Below, piece after piece: positions 57,767-64,000 of a DNA stretch of 64,000 nt. The stretch comes from Mesorhizobium sp. M1B.F.Ca.ET.045.04.1.1 (GTDB lineage Bacteria; Pseudomonadota; Alphaproteobacteria; Rhizobiales; Rhizobiaceae): NCBI RefSeq assembly GCF_003952465.1, contig NZ_CP034448.1, forward strand, positions 4,007,001 to 4,071,000. Reading direction: 5' to 3'. A program made the translations under genes and the position numbers. Under the pieces are notes generated by a model. The model was not told the origin of the DNA and did no database searches. It saw nothing but the letters and a program-made list of their open reading frames with translations. The first letter of the stretch is position 1, and every line of letters begins with the position of its first letter.

Positions 57767-59221
57767 ATGCATCTGAAAGATCTAGCCGGTGTCCTGCCTA
57801 TCGAGGGAACAGTTTCCCCCGATCTGGAGGTTACCGGTCTCTCATCCGATTCCCGCCAGGTAAGGGCGGGCGTCGTCTTCTTTGCGCTGGCCGGCAGCAA
57901 GGCCGACGGCTCGGCCTACGCAGCCGACGCTGCGGCAAAAGGCGCCGCTGCGATCGTTGCCGCCAAGGGGAATGCCATTTCCGGACTGTCGATCCCGGTT
58001 CTTGCCGTCGATGATCCGCGTCTGGCATTGGCGCTGAGCGCGGCGCGCTTCTTCGGCAAGCAGCCTGAAACAATGGTCGCCGTCACCGGTACCAGCGGCA
58101 AGACGTCGGTCGCCGCCTTCACACGCCAGATCTGGGAGCAGGCGGGCCTTGCCGCCGCTTCGATCGGCACGACGGGTGTCGTGGCGCCCGGCCGCAATGA
58201 GTATGGCTCGCTGACAACGCCGGATCCGGTGGCGTTGCACAAGCTGCTGAAAGAGCTGGCCGATGCCGGCGTCACCCACGCCTCGATGGAGGCCTCCAGC
58301 CACGGCCTCGACCAGCGCCGCCTCGACGGTGTCAGGCTGGCGGCCGCCGGCTTCACCAATCTCGGCCGCGACCATATGGACTACCACCCGACGGTCGAGG
58401 ACTATCACCGCGCCAAGCTGCGCCTGTTCGACACGCTGCTGCCGAAGGGCGCGCCGGCTGTGATTTTCGCCGACGATCCCTGGTCCGAGCCGACGGTCCA
58501 TGCCGCGAGGGCAACGGGTCTCGACGTGCTGACGGTCGGCCGCCACGGCGAATTCCTCACGCTGAAGCGCGTCGAGCATGAGCGGCGGCGCCAGCGTGCC
58601 GAGGTCGAGGCCGACGGCGTGCTTTACGAGATCGACCTGCCGCTCGCCGGCGATTTCCAGATCGCCAATGCGCTGGTTTCGGCCGGCCTCGCCATCTCGA
58701 CTGGAACATCGGCCGGCAAAGCCTTGGCGGCATTGGAAAAATTGAAAGGCGCGCCGGGCCGGCTCGACCTCGTCGGCACGACGGCGGCCGGCGCTCCGGT
58801 CTATGTCGACTATGCGCACAAGCCCGACGCGCTGGAGAACGTGCTCTCTTCGGTTCGTCCGTTCACCACGGGCCGCGTCGTCGTGGTGTTCGGCTGCGGC
58901 GGTGACCGCGATCGCGGCAAGCGGCCGATCATGGGCGAGATCGCCACCCGGCTCGCCGATGTCGTCATCGTCACCGACGACAATCCGCGCACGGAAATTC
59001 CGGAAACCATCCGCGCGGCCATCCTTGCCGCGGCGCCCGGCGCCATCGAGATCGGCGACCGCCGCAAGGCGATCCATGAGGCGGTCGCCATGCTTCATGC
59101 CGGCGACACGCTGATCGTTGCCGGCAAGGGGCATGAGGAAGGCCAGACCATCGGCACCGAAACCTTCCACTTCTCCGACCATGAGGAAGTGCGCGAGGCG
59201 CTCCAGGAGCGCGCCGCATGA
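57767..59221 (+). CDS. murE: UDP-MurNAc-tripeptide synthetase MurE (meso-DAP)
   Basis: 484 residues from ATG 57767; a TTG upstream at 57716 is in frame but lacks support. ATP-binding TGTSGKTSVA, then DHMDYHPTVEDY, and the DNPRTE element that specifies meso-diaminopimelate. It adds the third amino acid to UDP-MurNAc-dipeptide. Overlaps murF by 4 nt. There is a 54-nt gap after ftsI. Confidence 0.95.
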   Translation: MHLKDLAGVLPIEGTVSPDLEVTGLSSDSRQVRAGVVFFALAGSKADGSAYAADAAAKGAAAIVAAKGNAISGLSIPVLAVDDPRLALALSAARFFGKQPETMVAVTGTSGKTSVAAFTRQIWEQAGLAAASIGTTGVVAPGRNEYGSLTTPDPVALHKLLKELADAGVTHASMEASSHGLDQRRLDGVRLAAAGFTNLGRDHMDYHPTVEDYHRAKLRLFDTLLPKGAPAVIFADDPWSEPTVHAARATGLDVLTVGRHGEFLTLKRVEHERRRQRAEVEADGVLYEIDLPLAGDFQIANALVSAGLAISTGTSAGKALAALEKLKGAPGRLDLVGTTAAGAPVYVDYAHKPDALENVLSSVRPFTTGRVVVVFGCGGDRDRGKRPIMGEIATRLADVVIVTDDNPRTEIPETIRAAILAAAPGAIEIGDRRKAIHEAVAMLHAGDTLIVAGKGHEEGQTIGTETFHFSDHEEVREALQERAA

Positions 59222-60651
59222 ACCTGCTCTGGACATCGGAGGCGCTTGTCGAGGCCATGGGCGGCAGGCCGATCGGCTCGCTGCCGGAAGGCATCACCGG
59301 CATTTCCATCGACAGCCGCAGCCTCGAGCCCGGCAATGCCTTCTTCGCCATCAAGGGCGAGACGATGGACGGCCACGATTTCGCGACCGCGGCGGTGAAA
59401 GCAGGCGCCGCCGTGCTGGTCGTCGCCGAGGGCAAGCTGCCGTCGCTCGGCCGGCTGACGGCGCCGATGATCGTCGTGCAGGACGTGCTTGCGGCATTGG
59501 AAAAGCTCGGCGTCGCCGCGCGTGTCCGCTCACGGGCGAAGATCATCGCGGTGACCGGCTCCGCGGGCAAGACGACGACCAAGGAAGCGCTGCGCCATGT
59601 GCTATCGGCGGTCGGCAAGGTGCACGCTTCCGCGCAGTCGTTCAACAATCATTGGGGTGTGCCGCTGACGCTCGCGCGCATGCCGCAAGACTGCGACTAC
59701 GCGGTCTTCGAGATCGGCATGAACCATCCGGGCGAGATCAGGCCGCTGGTCAAGATGGTGAGGCCGCATGTCGCGATCGTCACGCTGATTGCCGCCGCCC
59801 ATCTCGGCTTCTTCAAGAGCCTCGACGAGATCGCCATGGCCAAGGCCGAGATTTTCGAGGCGATCGAGCCCGGCGGCGCCGCGCTGCTCAACCGCGACGA
59901 TTCGCGCTGGAAGCTGCTCGGGAAAATGGCGAAAGAGGCTGGTGTCGAGCATGTCTTCGGCTTCGGCGAAAACGCCCGCTCGGCCTTCCGCCTTGCCGGC
60001 TGCGAGCTCTATGCCGACCATTCCGACATCGCTGTCAAGATCGGCAAAAAGGACGTGACGGCCCGTGTCGGGGCGCCCGGCCGACACGTCGTGCAGAACG
60101 TGCTGGCCGTGCTGGGGGCCGCGCAACTGGTCGGCGCCGACCTCGACAAGGTGGCGGCGGCGCTTGGTGACCTTTCGGCCGAGCGCGGCCGCGGCAGGCG
60201 TCACATATTGCATCATCCGAACGGCCCGATCACGCTGATCGACGAAAGTTACAACGCCAATCCGGCTTCGATGGCGGCGGCCATGGCGCTGCTCAACGCC
60301 ACGCCCGTCTCGGGTGGGGGCAGGCGCATCGCCGTGCTCGGCGACATGCTGGAGCTCGGCAGCCATTCGGCGAAACTCCATGCGGCGCTTGCCGAACTCA
60401 TCGTCGGCACCGGGACGCGCAACGTCTTTCTCGGCGGTCCGGAGATGCGGGCGCTGGCCGATGTTCTGCCATCCGATGTCGAAACCGAATACCGGTCAGG
60501 CGCTGAAGAGCTGAAGCCGGTCGTGATGTCGGCAATCAGGCCTGGCGACGTGGTCATGGTCAAGTCGTCGAAAGGCATTGGATTTTCAAAGCTGGTCGAG
60601 GCATTGCTCGGCAAATTTCCGGCGGAAGCCACAACCATCGAACCGACCTGA
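59218..60651 (+). CDS. murF: UDP-MurNAc-tripeptide D-Ala-D-Ala ligase MurF
   Basis: 477 residues. ATP-binding TGSAGKTTTKEAL, then NNHWGVPLTLARM, GMNHPGEI and DESYNANPASMAA are family blocks. It adds D-Ala-D-Ala. ATGA overlap with murE and a 26-nt gap before mraY, with CGGGGGACGG in it. Confidence 0.95.
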   Translation: MNLLWTSEALVEAMGGRPIGSLPEGITGISIDSRSLEPGNAFFAIKGETMDGHDFATAAVKAGAAVLVVAEGKLPSLGRLTAPMIVVQDVLAALEKLGVAARVRSRAKIIAVTGSAGKTTTKEALRHVLSAVGKVHASAQSFNNHWGVPLTLARMPQDCDYAVFEIGMNHPGEIRPLVKMVRPHVAIVTLIAAAHLGFFKSLDEIAMAKAEIFEAIEPGGAALLNRDDSRWKLLGKMAKEAGVEHVFGFGENARSAFRLAGCELYADHSDIAVKIGKKDVTARVGAPGRHVVQNVLAVLGAAQLVGADLDKVAAALGDLSAERGRGRRHILHHPNGPITLIDESYNANPASMAAAMALLNATPVSGGGRRIAVLGDMLELGSHSAKLHAALAELIVGTGTRNVFLGGPEMRALADVLPSDVETEYRSGAEELKPVVMSAIRPGDVVMVKSSKGIGFSKLVEALLGKFPAEATTIEPT

Positions 60652-60677
60652 GGTCGGGCTCCGGGGGACGGAAACGC

Positions 60678-61760
60678 ATGCTCACTTTACTCGTTGATTT
60701 CGCGGACAAGATCTCGGCCTTCAATGTCTTCCGCTACATCACCTTCCGCACGGGCGGCGCGCTGATCACGTCGGCGCTGATCGTCTTCATCTTCGGACCG
60801 ACCATCATCAACTCGCTGCGGCTTCGCCAAGGCAAGGGCCAGCCGATCCGCGCCGACGGACCGCAGACGCATTTCAAGAAGGCGGGCACGCCGACCATGG
60901 GCGGGCTGATGATCCTGTCCGGGATCATCGGCTCCTCGATCCTATGGGCGAACCTTTCCAGCATCTATGTCTGGGTGGTGCTCCTGGTCACCGTCGGCTT
61001 CGGGTCGATCGGCTTCTACGACGACTATCTCAAGGTCACCAAGCAGTCGCATCTGGGCTTTTCCGGCAAGGCGCGGCTGGCGATCGAATTCGTCGTCGCC
61101 GGCATCGCCGCCTGGGTGATCATGCACAACGGCCAGGCGCCGTTCTCGTCTTCGCTGACCTTTCCCTTCGCCAAGGAATTCCTCATCAATCTCGGCTGGT
61201 TCTTCGTGCCGTTCTCCTGCTTCGTCATCGTCGGCGCCGGCAATGCGGTGAACCTGACCGACGGTCTCGACGGGCTGGCGATTGTGCCGATCATGATCGC
61301 GGCCGCGTCCTTCGGCGTCATCGCCTATCTCTCCGGCAACGCGGTCTTCGCCGAATATCTGCAGATCCATTTCGTCCCCGGCACCGGTGAGCTCGCGGTC
61401 GTGCTCGGCGCGGTCATCGGCGCCGGCCTCGGCTTCCTGTGGTTCAACGCGCCGCCGGCCGCGATCTTCATGGGCGACACCGGCTCGCTGGCGATGGGCG
61501 GCCTGATCGGCACCATCGCCGTCGCCACCAAGCACGAGATCGTGCTGGTCATCGTCGGCGGCCTGTTCGTGGTCGAGATACTGTCGGTCATCATCCAGGT
61601 CGGCTACTTCAAGATGACCGGCAAGCGCGTGTTCCTGATGGCGCCGATCCATCACCATTTCGAAAAGCTCGGCTGGACCGAGAGCCAGGTGGTGATCCGC
61701 TTCTGGATCATCGCCGTCATCCTGGCGCTGGTCGGCCTCTCCACCCTCAAGCTTAGATAG
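60678..61760 (+). CDS. mraY: Phospho-N-acetylmuramoyl-pentapeptide transferase MraY
   Basis: 360 residues and about ten TM segments. Family motifs: GGLMILSGI, FYDDYLKV with the two Asp, NLTDGLDGLA, and the C-terminal PIHHHFEKLGW. It moves phospho-MurNAc-pentapeptide onto undecaprenyl phosphate, giving lipid I. Start follows GGGGGACGGAAACGC. Ends 8 nt before murD. Confidence 0.95.
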   Translation: MLTLLVDFADKISAFNVFRYITFRTGGALITSALIVFIFGPTIINSLRLRQGKGQPIRADGPQTHFKKAGTPTMGGLMILSGIIGSSILWANLSSIYVWVVLLVTVGFGSIGFYDDYLKVTKQSHLGFSGKARLAIEFVVAGIAAWVIMHNGQAPFSSSLTFPFAKEFLINLGWFFVPFSCFVIVGAGNAVNLTDGLDGLAIVPIMIAAASFGVIAYLSGNAVFAEYLQIHFVPGTGELAVVLGAVIGAGLGFLWFNAPPAAIFMGDTGSLAMGGLIGTIAVATKHEIVLVIVGGLFVVEILSVIIQVGYFKMTGKRVFLMAPIHHHFEKLGWTESQVVIRFWIIAVILALVGLSTLKLR

Positions 61761-61768
61761 GACACCGC

Positions 61769-63169
61769 TTGGTTCCCGCCGCTTCCTTCGCTGGCAAACG
61801 CGTTTCGCTCTTCGGGCTCGGCGGTTCGGGGATCGCGACCGCGCATGCGCTGATCGCGGGCGGCGCCGAGATCCTCGCCTGGGACGACAATCCGGACAGC
61901 GTCGCCAAGGCGGCCGCCGCCGGGATCGCGACCGGCGACCTGCGCGCCGCCGACTGGCCGCGCTTCGCGGCCTTCGTCCTGTCGCCCGGCGTGCCGCTCA
62001 CGCACCCGAAGCCGCATTGGGCGGTGGAGCTGGCGCGCGGAGCCGGCGTCGAGGTGATCGGCGACGTCGAGCTGTTCTGCCGCGAGCGCATTCAGCGCGC
62101 GCCGACGGCACCCTTCATCGCGATCACTGGCACCAACGGCAAATCGACGACGACGGCGCTGACGGCGCACATACTGAAATCGGCCGGACGTGATACCCAA
62201 ATGGGCGGCAATATCGGTCGCGCCGTCATGACGCTCGATCCGCCCGAGCCCAAGCGGCACTATGTGGTGGAATGCTCCTCCTACCAGGTCGATCTTGCGC
62301 CCTCGATCAACCCGACCGCCGGCATCCTGCTCAACCTGACGCCGGACCATCTCGACCGTCACGGCACGATGGCGCATTACGCCTCGATCAAGGAAAGGCT
62401 GGTCGCCGGCAGCGACACCGCGATCATCGGCATCGACGATTCCTGGTGCGCCCAGATCGCCGACCGGCTGGAGCGGGCCGGCAAGCAAGTCATCCGCATT
62501 TCCAAGCGCCTGCCGCTGACCGACGGCTATTTCGCCGACGGCACCAACCTGATGGAAGCGGTGAATGGCCGTTACAGCCGTGTCGCCTTCCTCGAAGGTA
62601 TTGGCTCGCTGCGCGGCCAGCACAATGCGCAGAACGCGCTTGCCGCTGTCGCCGCCTGCCTCAGGATCGGCCTCGAGCTTGGCGAGATCCAGGCCGGGCT
62701 TGAGAGCTTCCCGGGGCTGGCGCACCGCATGGAGCAGGTCGGCCGCAAGGGCCATGTGCTGTTCGTCAATGATTCCAAGGCGACCAACGCCGACGCGGCG
62801 GCACCCGCGCTGTCGAGCTTCAACCGCATCTACTGGATCGCCGGCGGCCTGCCCAAGGAACGCGGCATCGAGCCGCTGCGCGGCTTCTTCCCTCGCATCG
62901 CCAAGGCCTATCTGATCGGCGAGGCGGCGCCCGCTTTCTCCGCCACGCTCGGCGAGGCCGTGCCTTACGAGATTTCCGGAACGCTGGCAGCCGCGGTCGA
63001 GCATGCCGCCCATGACGCCGCGAGCGACACCGGCGGCGAGGCGGTGGTGTTGCTTTCGCCGGCCTGCGCCAGTTTCGACCAGTTCAAGAATTTCGAGGTT
63101 CGCGGCGAAGCCTTCAGGCAAGCTGCGACTGCTATTGATGGAGTGAGACCCATCGGAGGGCCACGTTGA
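61769..63169 (+). CDS. murD: UDP-MurNAc-L-Ala D-Glu ligase MurD
   Basis: 466 residues from a TTG at 61769, 8 nt after mraY. N-domain FGLGGSGIATAHALIAGG, ATP site TGTNGKSTTTAL, then LNLTPDHLDRHGTM, and KATNADAAAPAL. It adds D-Glu to UDP-MurNAc-L-Ala. The stop overlaps the ftsW start by one base (TGATG). Confidence 0.95.
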   Translation: MVPAASFAGKRVSLFGLGGSGIATAHALIAGGAEILAWDDNPDSVAKAAAAGIATGDLRAADWPRFAAFVLSPGVPLTHPKPHWAVELARGAGVEVIGDVELFCRERIQRAPTAPFIAITGTNGKSTTTALTAHILKSAGRDTQMGGNIGRAVMTLDPPEPKRHYVVECSSYQVDLAPSINPTAGILLNLTPDHLDRHGTMAHYASIKERLVAGSDTAIIGIDDSWCAQIADRLERAGKQVIRISKRLPLTDGYFADGTNLMEAVNGRYSRVAFLEGIGSLRGQHNAQNALAAVAACLRIGLELGEIQAGLESFPGLAHRMEQVGRKGHVLFVNDSKATNADAAAPALSSFNRIYWIAGGLPKERGIEPLRGFFPRIAKAYLIGEAAPAFSATLGEAVPYEISGTLAAAVEHAAHDAASDTGGEAVVLLSPACASFDQFKNFEVRGEAFRQAATAIDGVRPIGGPR

Positions 63170-64000
63170 TGCAAAGCCGTCTCGACAAAAGTCCAGTCGC
63201 AACCTGGTGGTGGACGATCGATCGCTGGTTCCTCGCGGCATTCCTGTCGCTTATGGGGCTGGGCATCATTCTGTCCTTCGCGGCAAGCCCAGCGGTCGCC
63301 GAGAGGATCGGCCTCAGCAGCTTCCATTTCGCCACGCGGCAAATCATCTTCACTATCCCGGCGCTTATCGTGATGCTGGCGGTTTCTTTCCTGGAGGCCC
63401 GGCAAATAAGGCGGATGTCGCTGGTGATGCTCTGCATCATGCTGGTGCTGATGGTGGTGGTGCTCTACGTCGGCGTCGAAGTGAAGGGCGCGCGGCGCTG
63501 GGTGTCGCTCGCCGGCCTCTCCATCCAGCCGTCCGAGTTCCTCAAGCCTGCCTTCGTCATCATCTGCGCCTGGCTTTTTGCCGAGCATAAGCGACAGCCC
63601 GACATTCCCGGCAATCTCTTCGCCATGCTGCTGCTCGCGTTGGTGATCTCGCTCCTGGTGGCGCAGCCCGATCTTGGCCAGACGATGTTGGTGCTGGGCA
63701 CCTGGGGCGTGATGTTCTTCATGGCCGGCCTGCCCTGGTTCTGGATCGTCGCGCTGGGAGCTGCCGGCATTGGCGGCGTGTTCGCGGCCTATACGGTGTT
63801 TCCGCACGTCGCCGCCCGCATCGACAAGTTCCTCACCGGCGAAGGCGACACCTTCCAGGTCGACATGGGCCGCGAGGCCCTGATCAACGGTGGCTGGTTC
63901 GGCGTCGGCCCGGGCGAGGGGACGGTGAAGCGGGTCATCCCGGACAGCCACGCCGACTTTGTGTTCTCGGTCGCAGGCGAGGAGTTCGGGCTGATCATGT
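63169..64000 (+). CDS. ftsW: Lipid II polymerase FtsW (partial, runs off right edge)
   Basis: 277 codons are visible, no stop. ATG 63169 in TGATG with murD. A SEDS family protein: several TM segments, VKGARRWVSLAGLSIQPSEF, KPAFVIICAW, AQPDLGQTMLVL and GWFGVGPGEGTVK and SHADFVFSVAGEEFG. It polymerises lipid II with FtsI at the septum. Confidence 0.95.
   Translation, partial: MQSRLDKSPVATWWWTIDRWFLAAFLSLMGLGIILSFAASPAVAERIGLSSFHFATRQIIFTIPALIVMLAVSFLEARQIRRMSLVMLCIMLVLMVVVLYVGVEVKGARRWVSLAGLSIQPSEFLKPAFVIICAWLFAEHKRQPDIPGNLFAMLLLALVISLLVAQPDLGQTMLVLGTWGVMFFMAGLPWFWIVALGAAGIGGVFAAYTVFPHVAARIDKFLTGEGDTFQVDMGREALINGGWFGVGPGEGTVKRVIPDSHADFVFSVAGEEFGLIM

Noticed and set aside
57842..59236. Long minus-strand frame across murE
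   Set aside because: Shadow of a gene with all MurE motifs; composition of a GC-rich antisense frame.
59118..60170. 350-codon plus-strand frame overlapping murF
   Set aside because: Different frame from murF, Arg/Gly-rich composition and no conserved motif; murF itself is intact.
1..64000. CRISPR array
   Set aside because: No regularly spaced direct repeat of 20-40 bp was seen by reading through the window.
1..64000. Insertion sequence or transposase
   Set aside because: No transposase motif or terminal inverted repeat pair was recognised.

Overview
The window holds a nearly complete siphovirus-type prophage (about 1-50,500, left end outside the window) followed by the start of the chromosomal division and cell-wall (dcw) cluster of an alphaproteobacterium. 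High GC, GTG/TTG starts, the order mraZ-rsmH-ftsL-ftsI-murE-murF-mraY-murD-ftsW, and a CtrA-like box by a Flp pilin gene point to Rhizobiales, probably Mesorhizobium-like; genus is inference. No integrase, CI-type repressor or replication gene is visible, so that part of the phage probably lies left of position 1.

Layout. (1) 249-10,809: a tightly packed rightward early operon of about 28 small genes, most overlapping by 1-4 nt. Most are unknown. Recognisable ones are an HNH nuclease, a small HTH protein behind a palindromic operator, a proteasome-like Ntn hydrolase, an RlaP-like nucleotidyltransferase, a Pth2-type peptidyl-tRNA hydrolase, a MESH1-like alarmone hydrolase and a protein with a perfect Tat signal. 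(2) 10,806-12,200: a leftward gene, two tandem tRNA genes (Arg-UCG, Gln-UUG), a tiny lipoprotein, a tiny membrane protein and a terminator. (3) 12,197-19,566: a translationally coupled cassette of glycosyltransferase-like, methyltransferase, FAD-oxidoreductase and SDR genes leading straight into the terminase genes; this is the most unusual part. (4) 19,571-45,193: packaging, HK97-fold head, head-tail connector and long non-contractile tail genes in canonical order, with a -1 frameshift site in the tail chaperone gene and a series of fibre-like proteins, ended by a strong terminator. (5) 45,327-45,563: a leftward Flp pilin gene. (6) 45,844-50,450: lysis genes (holin candidates, signal-anchored GH24 endolysin, overlapping spanin pair), then a metallophosphoesterase, a dNMP-kinase-like protein and a DUF4406 protein, ended by a terminator. 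(7) 50,507-53,725: leftward TadG-like and secreted genes, then a LigD-type ATP-dependent DNA ligase and a Cys/His-rich protein; whether these are phage cargo or host is unresolved. (8) 53,901-64,000: MraZ operator, promoter and the dcw genes, running off the window inside ftsW.

How it works together. Early genes probably reprogramme translation, alarmone and nucleotide pools. The cassette before the terminase probably builds or transfers a sugar onto virion or host glycans during late expression. Head and tail genes make a long-tailed siphovirus. The lysis genes open the three envelope layers. The dcw genes make peptidoglycan precursors (MurE, MurF, MraY, MurD) and the divisome (FtsL, FtsI, FtsW), under MraZ autorepression.
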